From an uncultured Saprospiraceae bacterium (lineage in GTDB: Bacteria > Bacteroidota > Bacteroidia > Chitinophagales > Saprospiraceae): a stretch of DNA of 43,708 bases. Of the stretch, positions 16,818-25,661 are shown piece after piece. The notes under the pieces are model-generated. The model searched no databases. It was not told the DNA's origin and saw only the letters and a program-made list of their open reading frames with translations. Location: NCBI GenBank assembly GCA_938015415.1, contig CALLPK010000069.1, positions 1-43,708 on the forward strand, given 5' to 3'. Position 1 is the stretch's first letter, and every line of letters starts with the position of its first letter. Made by a program: the position numbers and the translations under genes.

Positions 16818-18779
16818 ATGAAGAAATCACTCATCCTTTTTTTATGCCTTTTCGTGGGAATTTCCTCCACATTTGCCCAACAAAGTTCTAAGTCCAAGGC
16901 GGCTAAAAAGCTCTACGAAAAAGGGAACAAGATACAACTCATCAACGCCGGATCCATTAATTCTTCCGATCTGGAATTTTCTCCTACTTTTTATCAAAAT
17001 GGAATTGTCTACGCAACTTCCCGCAAGGCAGATCAGGCGGGTGGTAAAAACTATTTTGAATTATTTTACGCAGACCGGGACGAAAAAGGGCTCCCCATCA
17101 AATCAGAAGATTTCTTTTTGAGAATTGACGGACAGGCACACGAAGGACCCGTGACTTTTAGCCGGGATGGTCAGCAGATTTATTTTACCCGTAAAAAACC
17201 AAAAAAGGGTGCCAAAGGCAGCAGCCTGAAAATATACGAGGCCTCCCGAACCAATAATGACTGGAATTCGGTCAAAGAACTTTCCTTTAATTCCGATGCT
17301 TATTCTAATTTTCATCCCAGTATTTCTACGGATGGGCAAAGACTGTATTTTGCTTCCGATATGCCGGGCGGCATGGGTGGTACGGATATCTGGATGGTAG
17401 AAAGAAAAGGAATTACGTGGTCTAAACCCATTAATTTGGGACCAGAAGTCAATACGCCCAAAAACGAAGTATATCCTTTTATTCACAATAGTGGAAATTT
17501 ATTCTTTTCCAGTAATGGCTTTAACGGAGCCGGAGGACTGGATATTTATATGGTTAATTTTGACGAAGGACCTTCGGGAACGGTAGTAAATTTGGGTGAA
17601 CCATTCAACACCGAAGCGGACGATCTGGGCTTGATTTTAAATCCGGAAGGAATCAAAGGTTTCTTTACTTCCAAACGTGCCTCGGGCAAAGGAAACGACG
17701 ATATTTATATGTTCGAAGCACCCGAAGGAATTTGGGGTAAGACCGTTCCGGGAATGTTACCCGCCGGAATTTCCATGACCGAAAAAGGAACCGATAATCC
17801 AATCGAAGGAGCCGAAATTAGAATTTTTGAAAAAACAGCCGATGGATATTTTGATAACCGGGCCGAATTATACGAAGGGGTTTTGTCTCCTGTAAAGGAC
17901 CAAAAAGGAATCTATATTTTCAAAATGATACCGAAAGCGGCCAGTGCTTTTGGCGTAGCAGACGGCCGTTCGGATGAAATGGGAGAAACCAGTTACCAGT
18001 TTTTTGGGGAAAGAGAATATGTATTGTTTATCAGCAAGCCGGGCTACGCAAGCCAGGAAATTGCTTACTCAACCATTGGCTATAAAAAGACCGTACCGAT
18101 AAAAGTGCGTCTCGAAAAAGTCGCTTGTTCTACGATTACGGGAACGATCCGTGATCAGGCAACGGAAGCACCGATCGCCGATGCGATGCTATATATCCGG
18201 AACGAAAGCGATGGTTCGGAAGCCGTCATCCAAGCCGACGGTGCCGGAAATTATACACATTGTCTGATGACGGATACCGATTATTCCTTTCGGGGAATTC
18301 ACCCCGATTACAGTGGGGTGGTACAAAAACTAACGCCCGCTGAAACGGCTGCGGCTCCAACGGATTTATCCTTAAATTCCGCTAAAGCAATTCACTACGG
18401 AGGCGTTCCGATGGAAGTGGGTACCGTCATCCGGATTCAAAATATTGATTATGATTTTAGTAAATCCGGGGTCCGTAAAGGTGCCGTCGCAGAACTGGAT
18501 GAAATTTTGAATATGCTTTCGCAAAATCCAACCATGAAAATTGAATTAAGTGCGCATACCGATTCGCGGGGATCAAATCGTTACAACGAACGACTGTCCA
18601 ATCAGCGCGCCGCTTCGGCTAAACAATATCTGGTGGTTAGAGGAATCGCTGCCAATCGAATTACTGCCGTTGGAAATGGGGAAAATCAATTACTGAACGA
18701 ATGTAAAGACGAGGTGAAATGCAGCGAAACGCAGCACGCAGAAAATCGCCGTTTGGAGATTAAGGTGGTACAGCAATAA
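16818..18779 (+). CDS. PD40/CarboxypepD_reg/OmpA-family outer-membrane lattice protein
   Basis: 653 residues. Signal peptide MKKSLILFLCLFVGISSTFAQ. PD40 (WD40-like) blades from about 40 to 300: PVTFSRDGQQIYFTRKK, HPSISTDGQRLYFASD followed by MPGGMGGTDIWM, and NSGNLFFSSNGFNGAGGLDIY. Carboxypeptidase-regulatory-like folds lie near 310-400 and 435-500. A C-terminal OmpA domain spans about 540-653, with the peptidoglycan-binding motif AHTDSRGSNRYNERLS (His580). The same architecture is found downstream of porP/sprF genes across Bacteroidota, where such proteins (PorE-like) link the T9SS outer-membrane complex to peptidoglycan. Adjacency to the adhesin and SprF-like genes suggests one surface module. 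Two cysteines in the tail (NECKDEVKC) may form a disulfide, as in other family members. Confidence 0.92.
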   Translation: MKKSLILFLCLFVGISSTFAQQSSKSKAAKKLYEKGNKIQLINAGSINSSDLEFSPTFYQNGIVYATSRKADQAGGKNYFELFYADRDEKGLPIKSEDFFLRIDGQAHEGPVTFSRDGQQIYFTRKKPKKGAKGSSLKIYEASRTNNDWNSVKELSFNSDAYSNFHPSISTDGQRLYFASDMPGGMGGTDIWMVERKGITWSKPINLGPEVNTPKNEVYPFIHNSGNLFFSSNGFNGAGGLDIYMVNFDEGPSGTVVNLGEPFNTEADDLGLILNPEGIKGFFTSKRASGKGNDDIYMFEAPEGIWGKTVPGMLPAGISMTEKGTDNPIEGAEIRIFEKTADGYFDNRAELYEGVLSPVKDQKGIYIFKMIPKAASAFGVADGRSDEMGETSYQFFGEREYVLFISKPGYASQEIAYSTIGYKKTVPIKVRLEKVACSTITGTIRDQATEAPIADAMLYIRNESDGSEAVIQADGAGNYTHCLMTDTDYSFRGIHPDYSGVVQKLTPAETAAAPTDLSLNSAKAIHYGGVPMEVGTVIRIQNIDYDFSKSGVRKGAVAELDEILNMLSQNPTMKIELSAHTDSRGSNRYNERLSNQRAASAKQYLVVRGIAANRITAVGNGENQLLNECKDEVKCSETQHAENRRLEIKVVQQ

Positions 18780-18822
18780 TTAGCGAATGTCGAGCGAGCA
18801 GATAAAACGCCTATTATTTAGT

Positions 18823-18852
18823 AAAACCCCTCTTTCACTTATCTGGGTTTTT
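18823..18852 (+). terminator. Possible weak terminator after OmpA-family gene
   Basis: AAAACCC (18823-18829) pairs with GGGTTTT (18845-18851), with a 15-nt loop followed by a T-rich stretch (TTGTTTTG). The stem is short, so confidence is low. Confidence 0.35.
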
Positions 18853-18932
18853 GTTTTGTAGACGTTTTCATTAAAGTAATTTTTTGAAAAAGAAACAAGT
18901 TACGATTCTGGTGGGTATTGTTCAATAAAGTA

Positions 18933-18971
18933 GGTCACGTAAAATCTGGTCACATTTCGTATCGCGTGACC
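18933..18971. promoter_or_regulatory. Three GGTCAC half-sites, candidate operator
   Basis: GGTCACG at 18933-18939, a second GGTCAC at 18948-18953, and the inverted CGTGACC at 18965-18971. The outer two form a perfect 7-bp inverted repeat, and the first two are direct repeats 15 bp apart. The array lies about 200 bp upstream of the off-phase T9SS protein gene, in an otherwise featureless AT-rich stretch (18853-19174). Confidence 0.4.
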
Positions 18972-19174
18972 GATTAATTAATTATTGATTAACTACAATA
19001 TATGAAGAAAATATTTAAAATATACGATTAAAATAAACACAGTTTGTTGAACACTTCCTTCTAATATTTTAACACTATTTTTTGTTAAAAACATATTATT
19101 GTTTTGTTTTATTAATAATGTTTTATACATTACAGTGACGTTTTATTGTTCTTTTAATCTTAAAATCTCTCACC

Positions 19175-22100
19175 ATGAAAATTTTCCTTTCTTTCTTTCT
19201 TTTTCACTTCTAGGGCAATGTCCTAATATAGTCACCGATGCTTCTACCGGGTTGCCGAGTGAAACACCTGATAATCTCGAATGTATTGAAGCGGCTAATA
19301 GAATAATCGCGGAGTATTTTGCTCCCAATATCTATCATATGACGGATATGGTTAGTAGTCGCTCGGTAGAAGGAAGAGCAGATTTATTAACTTCAGTTTT
19401 TTATGATGTTGACTTAGACAATGTCACTAGTCAGGAAGATTTAAGTACTGGAAATAATTGGATAAACTTGGAAGATTATTCGTCGGGAGATACAGAAGAT
19501 ATTGATGCATTAGATCCCTATGTTTATTATTCGGTTGTATGGACGGAAAATTACTGGGTGATCGCCTATGGATTTTATCATCCGCGGGACTGGGCTGGCG
19601 GGGGTTTTTGTTGTAACCCCCCAGGTTCACGACCCGGTGATAGCCATGAAAATGACTACGAAGGTGCTATGTTTGTAGTGGATAGGAATACTTATACTTT
19701 AAAAGGTGCGGTGACTATTTTTCATGGACCTTTGAAAAAGTATTCCACTGTCTTACATAACTTGACGAATAATCCTAACGTATTTATTGATGATCGTACG
19801 CATGCGGTGGAAATGAATTTAGAAGGGGGAGAATGTATTAGAGATGCACCTAATCCTTGTGACGGATGTAAAGATTTTTATCTAGATGATCCACAAAATC
19901 ACATTCTCTATACGCGGGTACAAGATAATGAAGAGCCTTATGTTAACACGACTCGTCTTGATAATATTATAAATCCTCCTGGAACTCAAATAGAAGAATC
20001 CAGATTATATGGAGAAGGAAAATATATACTGGAAGACGTCTTTGGATCACACGAATATAGTTTAAGTAATCAAAGAGATAATCCTTTTGTTTTTACAGGA
20101 CCTACAGATGGATCTTTCTATGCTGCAAGCGATGAAAATTGTCTTGGTGGAACTGCTAGCGCTCCTTGGGGTTGGGGAAATTTCATGCATACCAGAGAGG
20201 ATATAGAGCGCGCTATTTGCTTCGCGGAAACAGGGAGTATTTGGTGCTATCCAGTAGATCAATTTCCTCCATTGGCATTTGGGACAGCAATTATCGAATA
20301 CAATCCTTATTTTCCTACACAATGTGGAGAAGAAACGGTACTAGCAGCATCTGGTAACTCATTTCCAATTAGTCAGGATTTTATATGGGATCTTCCTGAA
20401 AACGTGGTGATTGGTAACAATATTACTGTGCAAAATGGTGCTACTTTAACCGTCAATAATCGAACGATATTTTTTGCGCCTGGCACCGGAATCATTGTAA
20501 GGGATGGAGGAAGATTGATCGCCGATAACGCTACTTTTGATATATGTCCACAAGCAATAGGAGACGCTAAATGGAGAGGTATTGCTACTCCTTACGATCC
20601 ATTACTTAATATAGTGCATTTATCAAATAATACAGTGATAAAGAATGCAGATACAGGCCTTTTACTTGGTTATGGATCTGGAATTGTTGCCGATGGCATA
20701 GCTCCCATCGGGATCGTAAATGGTGCGTCTTTTATAGATAATAATATAGGAATACACACTTCTTATAATGACAATAGTTCCAGCTTTTTTGCTTCGGCAC
20801 TGTTTAAAGATAATGATACCGGAATCTCTTTAGTGGGCGGGTCGGGGACTTCACGTATAGTTAGTTGTAACTTCGAAGATAATGATATTGGAATTTCCGC
20901 TTTTGATTCACCTCTAAATGTTAGTTCTGGTAATACTTTTGATGGAGGAAGAATAGGAATCCTTACTGGTGCGACAAATTCAATGTCGTCAAATGTGATG
21001 ATTGGTCGGTCAGTTTCAGGTAGTCAGAATACTTTTAGAAATTTGGACAAAGGTATTTTTTCAATGGGAGGAGGAGCTACTTCTGGATTATCAATACTCA
21101 ATAATACATTCGAGGATATCCGGGAAAATGCTGTTCAAATACGTGGTGAAGGTCGTTTTACGGTCGCTAATAATTCTTTTGACAGCAACAACAGAGGTCT
21201 GGAAGTAATGGGGAGTGGGAGTATGTTTAATCAAATTCAATGTAATACATTCGTCGATAATGAAGTAGTTGACAATGTCTTGGCTGGTGTAAATACGAAT
21301 ACTCGATTCTTAGAAAACGATTATAATAGCCCGGAGGTTTTAGCTAAAAATATAGCTTTTTTCGCTACGCTGCCCAATATGGGATCGGCCAGTTTATCAG
21401 CGGCTAATTGCTTTAATGACGATGCGGGAGCCAGTCCTGATATTGCTTCGCTGAATAGTAACAATTTTACGTATTTTTATAAAAATACTAATGCTTGCGA
21501 TGAGCAGGAGCCTAATAGTTTAAGTAATGTTTCGAGGTTTGAGGCTGATCAAATTCGGAATGATTGTGCCGATGGAATTGGCCCTTTCAATTTTATCGAC
21601 CCCGGTAACGGTAACGGTAACGGTGGACAAGTAGATTTAGATAATTTTGATGCCGATCTTGTTTGTAAATCCTGTGTTTTAGACAAGATAGAACTTTATA
21701 GAAATCAGATAATCGCCAACGGTGGAGAGAATCCTTTTACCAGAGTTGAAAGTGTAAGCACTCCTTCTCCCGCTTTGTTAAATAAAGAACAGCAATTTGA
21801 ACAATGGATCAACTTTGCATTATTTATCGCAAGTAAGCAAAAGGATTACGATTTTGCAGAAAATATTTTAGCTCCACTCAACGAATGGAAATGGAAAACC
21901 AGATATTATGGATTAAGTTTAGAAAAAAAGGATCTTACAGAAGCGGCCAATCGCCTGGCAGCGTTACCAAATACAAACAGCAACCAGGCGGCTTTTAAAA
22001 ATACCCAGGAAATTAATCTAAAATATCTTACGACTAAAGCGCAGGGAACGGAAAACGAAATTACCGAAGAAGATTTAGATAACCTGCGGGACATCGGCTC

Positions 22101-22491
22101 ATCTTACAAACCGTCCAGTGGATATGCCCGTACCCTTCTGTTTATACTAACGGGAGAGGAACTTACTACGGCGATTCCCGAATTAGAGAAATATATTGAA
22201 ATAGCAGCAGCTAAAGAAAAAGAAGGCGGTCAAATCTTAAAGACATCGGCTGACCAAACTATCAGGGTTTTTCCAAATCCAGCCAGAGATTATATTCAAG
22301 TAGAGAGTGAATCTGAAGCTATCATGCGAATAATTTTAACGGATATTTATGGGAAAAGCACCATTTTGAAAGTAGGAAATTATAAATCTACCAGAATAGA
22401 AACTATAGGAATAAGTGGAGGTATTTATTTAGTTCAGCTTCAACTTGAAAATGGAAAACTAGTTACTCAAAAGATTGTTATTGAGAATTAA
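19175..22491 (+). CDS. T9SS-exported beta-helix protein, signal peptide out of frame
   Basis: The body (open from 19099 to the stop at 22491) has no ATG before its mature part. The only plausible start, ATG at 19175, encodes a signal peptide beginning MKIFLSFFLF but hits TAG at 19211, one frame away. A (CTTT)4 tract at 19187-19202 lies between, and five or two units would restore MKIFLSFFLSFSLLGQC-PNIV. A -1 slip on T5 (19100-19104 within the tract end) would also do so. The N-terminal domain (about 19220-20320) has YYSVVWTENYWVIAYGFYHP and the motif HENDYEG, reminiscent of the HExDWE motif of Vps62/NPP1-like folds (weak inference). A right-handed beta-helix-like region with Asn ladders covers about 20400-21420, then a Gly-Asn linker (GGTAAC x3 at 21604-21621), a helical region, and a type A T9SS sorting domain (FPNPARDYIQV ... 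GGIYLVQL, about 22265-22488). Either phase-variable and currently off, frameshifted in expression, or a recent pseudogene. Confidence 0.75.
19187..19202 (+). repeat. (CTTT)4 tetranucleotide tract inside signal-peptide codons
   Basis: Four perfect CTTT units begin four codons after the ATG at 19175 and are followed by TTCACTTCTAG. Unit number 4 puts the ATG in the wrong frame. Numbers 2, 5 or 8 put it in frame with the 1100-residue body. This is the arrangement of a contingency (slipped-strand) locus. Confidence 0.75.
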
Positions 22492-22514
22492 GACTGCTTC
22501 AACAATAATTTACT

Positions 22515-22565
22515 ATGAAGTTAGCAGCTTTGAGAATATCAATTAGCTTAAAATCAATTATATGA
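22515..22565 (+). CDS. Possible 16-codon leader peptide overlapping next start
   Basis: ATG at 22515 opens the short frame MKLAALRISISLKSII, whose TGA (22563-22565) overlaps the ATG of the next gene (22562-22564) as ATGA. Such overlap typically gives translational coupling. It is AT-rich and could be chance; no homology is recognised. Confidence 0.35.
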   Translation: MKLAALRISISLKSII

Positions 22566-24067
22566 TTATGCGTATTTATCTTGTTTTTTTAATTTTCATT
22601 TTCTCAAAAGGTCTCTACGGTCAGATATACGGCCATAAATTATTCAACCTTGGAGATAGAAATTTAAACGTCTCGGGAATTTTTTTAAATACTGTAAATA
22701 ATCGAGGATATATTCCTGTAATTTATCCTCCCGGAGATACGTCAACAATAATTACGATTGATTCGGAGGGAAACAGTCGTTTAGATTTTGAAATTCCTGC
22801 TTTTTTATTGCCACAAAATTCATTTACACATTTTGATGGGTTTAATTATTTTTATGGTAAAACAAAAATAATTCAAAACGATTTACAGATAATAAAATTG
22901 AATATTACAAATCAAATTATCTGGCGAAATAATTTTCAAACAGATTTAGATTTTTCTTTTCCGAATGATATGGTTACTGTATATAATCATCTTTATATAA
23001 CTTCTGTAAGTGAAAGAACAGAACCTTACCATCGTCGGATTAATCTCAAAAAGATAGATACATTAGGTCAAGAGTTATGGTCTAGAAACTATAATAGTAC
23101 AGGATATGTATCGTATCCCAGCCAGGCTATTGCATCATCCGATAATCAACTGTTACTGTCTGCTACTCTAAAACAACAATTTGGAGTAGGTTTCGTACGA
23201 AGCCAGTTAATGAAAATTAACGATCTTGGTAATATTGTTTGGGAGGTACTGGGAATGGAAAAACTTCGTGGTGGAGCAGTTATAGCCAATGTAGCCGAAC
23301 TCTCCAACGGCAACCTCCTCCAACTATACGAAGTAGACAAATTTAATGATTCTGAATTTAGCAGTATCTACAACTGGGCTCCGGTCCGAATGGACTGGTA
23401 CGACGCGGACGGTAATTTTCTTTTCCATAAATATATCAAATATCCGAATTCGCAGCAATTTGAGCGAGGCGGTGTAGTTGCAGGCAATGGAGATTATTTT
23501 TTTGTAACCGGAAGTCATAGTGATAACAATATACCCGTGGAGCGATACGGCGTAGTAACTAAGTTTGATAATCAGGGAGATACTATTTGGACCAAACAAT
23601 ATTACCATCCAGATTATCCGACCCTGGACGATTTTAGATTTATTCGAAATTTAGTAGAATTGGATAATGGAGACTTATTATTGATGGGAATGACCGAGGG
23701 CGAAGGTGGCTACCTTAATGCGTGGTTTATGCGCGTTAACGAGCACGGCTGCTTCGGCACCGCTAATTGTGAGGACCTTGTGACGAGCACCGAGACGGAG
23801 CTGGATCTTTCGTTACTGGATATAAAGATATTCCCCAATCCAGCCACGGATATTTTACAGATTACCTCAAGCGCGGACCGCCCCATTCAAGGCGCGAAGT
23901 TATATGATTTTAGTGGACAGATGCTGGTGGAGATGGATTTGCCCAGTAATGGTCAGTCAAGTTTGGAAATCTCGGTAGTTGATTTTCCGGCAGGCAATTA
24001 TATTTTGTCTTTGGAATTGAAAGGAGGGAAGATCGTGACGGAGATGGTTAGGGTAGCTGGTCGTTAA
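22562..24067 (+). CDS. Secreted propeller-like protein with T9SS type A sorting domain
   Basis: 501 residues. The signal peptide MIMRIYLVFLIFIFSKGLYGQ could also start at the second ATG (22568). The central part (about 30-400) has repeated segments of the type ...ELSNGNLLQLYEVD, ...GNGDYFFVTGSHSD and ...LDNGDLLLMGMTEG, a pattern of T9SS beta-propeller proteins. The C-terminus (IFPNPATDILQITSS ... FPAGNYILSLE ... VRVAGR) is a type A sorting domain, cleaved and attached at the outer membrane by the T9SS sortase. No catalytic residues are recognised. It follows the off-phase gene by 70 bp and may share its transcript. A strong terminator follows. Confidence 0.88.
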   Translation: MIMRIYLVFLIFIFSKGLYGQIYGHKLFNLGDRNLNVSGIFLNTVNNRGYIPVIYPPGDTSTIITIDSEGNSRLDFEIPAFLLPQNSFTHFDGFNYFYGKTKIIQNDLQIIKLNITNQIIWRNNFQTDLDFSFPNDMVTVYNHLYITSVSERTEPYHRRINLKKIDTLGQELWSRNYNSTGYVSYPSQAIASSDNQLLLSATLKQQFGVGFVRSQLMKINDLGNIVWEVLGMEKLRGGAVIANVAELSNGNLLQLYEVDKFNDSEFSSIYNWAPVRMDWYDADGNFLFHKYIKYPNSQQFERGGVVAGNGDYFFVTGSHSDNNIPVERYGVVTKFDNQGDTIWTKQYYHPDYPTLDDFRFIRNLVELDNGDLLLMGMTEGEGGYLNAWFMRVNEHGCFGTANCEDLVTSTETELDLSLLDIKIFPNPATDILQITSSADRPIQGAKLYDFSGQMLVEMDLPSNGQSSLEISVVDFPAGNYILSLELKGGKIVTEMVRVAGR

Positions 24068-24143
24068 TAGCAGCTATTGAAACTCTTATTATTTCGTAGA
24101 ACCACGATTTAACCTATCCGGTTTACACCGAAAAAATCCGAAC

Positions 24144-24182
24144 CCGGATAAGAGCAACTGTTGCTTTTATCCGGTTTTTTTT
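24144..24182 (+). terminator. Rho-independent terminator
   Basis: CCGGATAA-G-AGCAAC / TTGCT-T-TTATCCGG (24144-24174) is a near-perfect 15-bp hairpin followed by T8. It ends the transcript of the two T9SS cargo genes. Confidence 0.9.
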
Positions 24183-24183
24183 G

Positions 24184-24218
24184 GTTTTTCAAGAAAAAAA
24201 CTTTGTGCCTTTGTGGCA
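24184..24218. repeat. Dispersed GCCACAAAG element, copy C (right half only)
   Basis: The inner hairpin GTTTTTC-AA-GAAAAAAAC is followed by CTTTGTGCCTTTGTGGCAAT, the same right arm as copies A and B. The left GCCACAAAG arm is missing, replaced by the preceding terminator. Confidence 0.6.
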
Positions 24219-24303
24219 ATTATATTTTTACCCTTTATCAAAACAATGCAACCCTTTTAGTAATTTCCGGTCTTTATACTAGAACACCTTATACGAAACG
24301 GAA

Positions 24304-24849
24304 TTGGAATACCAGGAAGTACATAGAGAAATTGTTGAAAATTGCATGAAGGGAGACCGTCAGGCTCAGTTTGAGTTGTATCGGCTATACTCTAAGGCAA
24401 TGTATAATATCTGTCTGCGGATGTTGCGAAACGACATGGATGCGGAGGATTTACTGCAAAATTCTTTCGTAGATATTTATGGTAAAATCAACACATTTCG
24501 CTTTCAATCTTCCATCGGGGCGTGGATAAAGCGGATCGTTATTAATAATTGTATTAACTTTTTAAAGAAAAGACGGTTAGAGGTAGTAACACTAGAAAAT
24601 CAATACGATGATCGTTGGGACGAAACGGAGGAAGAAAGCGTAGATCTTCCATTGAAAGTAAAGGACATTAAATGCGCAATTAGTCAACTGCCGGACGGTT
24701 ACCGCATGGTTTTTAACTTATATACCCTGGAAGGATACGATCACAAGGAGATTGCCGAAATACTAGAAGTAAGCGAAGCGACCTCCAAGTCACAGTACAG
24801 CCGGGCGAAGAAAAAGTTGAGGGAGATGTTGAAATGTTCGGGACGTTGA
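24304..24849 (+). CDS. ECF-type RNA polymerase sigma factor
   Basis: 181 residues. The start is TTG at 24304: an in-frame TAG lies at 24280-24282, no ATG lies between, and the first ATG (24349) falls inside the conserved N-terminus. Region 2 is at about 22-90 (LYSKAMYNICLRMLRNDMDAEDLLQ ending NSFVDIYGKI, then GAWIKRIVINNCINFLKK). Region 4 is at about 120-175, with helix-turn-helix YDHKEIAEILEVSEATSKSQ. It directs RNA polymerase to a specific regulon, probably including its own operon. The next gene looks like its membrane anti-sigma factor. The 3' end of the gene merges into a run of GTTGAA-like repeats (about 24827-24930). Confidence 0.92.
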   Translation: MEYQEVHREIVENCMKGDRQAQFELYRLYSKAMYNICLRMLRNDMDAEDLLQNSFVDIYGKINTFRFQSSIGAWIKRIVINNCINFLKKRRLEVVTLENQYDDRWDETEEESVDLPLKVKDIKCAISQLPDGYRMVFNLYTLEGYDHKEIAEILEVSEATSKSQYSRAKKKLREMLKCSGR

Positions 24850-24949
24850 AATGTTGAATTGTTGAGGCGCTTCGATTGTTGAACCTGCTTGCGTGAGGAA
24901 GGCAGGATGTTGAAAGAAGGAGTGGCAGAAATTAATTAGGAATAATCTA

Positions 24950-25019
24950 GCCACAAAGTCACAAAGAAATTGCGTTTTTCCTTTCGGAAAAATCCTTAGT
25001 GACTTAGTGTCTTTGTGGC
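24950..25019. repeat. Dispersed GCCACAAAG palindromic element, copy B
   Basis: The most complete copy: left arm GCCACAAAG (24950-24958) with a second CACAAAG, inner hairpin GTTTTTCC-TTTC-GGAAAAAT (24974-24993), and right arm CTTTGTGGC (25011-25019) preceded by TTAGTGACTTAGTGT. It lies between the sigma factor and its putative anti-sigma gene, so it would form a large hairpin inside that transcript. Confidence 0.75.
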
Positions 25020-25097
25020 AATTTATAACAAAAAAAATACTACTTACGTTAGAGGGAAGCCAATCAGCGACCAGCTAACAAGCTAACAAGCCAAAAT

Positions 25098-25661
25098 ATG
25101 AAAGATCAATTAGAAGATTACATTCGGGACAACCGGGAGGCATTCGACGATGCGGTTCCCAGCCTGAAAGTATGGGCTGCGATTGACAAAGAACTGAGCA
25201 CGCAGCATACGGTTACTAAAACAAGCCGACGCATCAGCCTTTGGCGGGTGATGACGATGGCCGCGTCCGTGGTCTTGTTACTGGGCGTGGGAGCCATCAT
25301 CGGTCGCCAACTCAGCATTGGAAATAGCGCGCAGAATAATCTAGCTTCCGACAACGAAGTCTTTCGGGAAGTGGAAGATATGAAAACCTATTACGAAACC
25401 GAAATAAAAAACAAAGAAGCACAACTGGTGCAATACAACGAACGAAAAAATATTGCGCCCGACCTCGCACAGATAGATCAGCACCTCAAGGAACTTACGG
25501 AAGAACTGAAATCAGTACCCGCCGGAAGTGAAGAGCAGGTCATCAACGCAATGATCGATAGTTATCAGGCAAAAGCAGCTATTTTAGAAAAGGTATTAGA
25601 AAACTTAGAGAATAAAAAAAGTCAAACAAATAAAAATAATTCTGATGAAACAAACATATAA
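25098..25661 (+). CDS. Putative membrane anti-sigma factor
   Basis: 187 residues. A short cytoplasmic N-terminus (DYIRDNREAFDDAVPSLKVW) resembles the sigma-binding part of Bacteroidota anti-sigma proteins. One membrane helix lies at about 48-69 (LWRVMTMAASVVLLLGVGAI). A long charged, helical, probably coiled-coil periplasmic part follows (about 90-180, ending in a Lys/Asn-rich tail). No zinc-binding anti-sigma motif (HxxxCxxC) is present. Its place after an ECF sigma gene and overlap by 17 bp with the next gene suggest a sigma/anti-sigma/effector operon. Function is inferred from context and topology; no family was recognised with certainty. Confidence 0.7.
   Translation: MKDQLEDYIRDNREAFDDAVPSLKVWAAIDKELSTQHTVTKTSRRISLWRVMTMAASVVLLLGVGAIIGRQLSIGNSAQNNLASDNEVFREVEDMKTYYETEIKNKEAQLVQYNERKNIAPDLAQIDQHLKELTEELKSVPAGSEEQVINAMIDSYQAKAAILEKVLENLENKKSQTNKNNSDETNI

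Noticed and set aside
19099-19174. TTG at 19099 as the true start of the beta-helix protein
   Set aside because: It would give a 40-residue N-terminus without signal-peptide character (CFINNVLYITVTFYCSFN), and ignores the good signal peptide starting at ATG 19175.
24161-24349. 62-codon plus-strand open frame before the first sigma gene
   Set aside because: It spans a terminator and a dispersed repeat and lies out of frame with the sigma gene; no homology.
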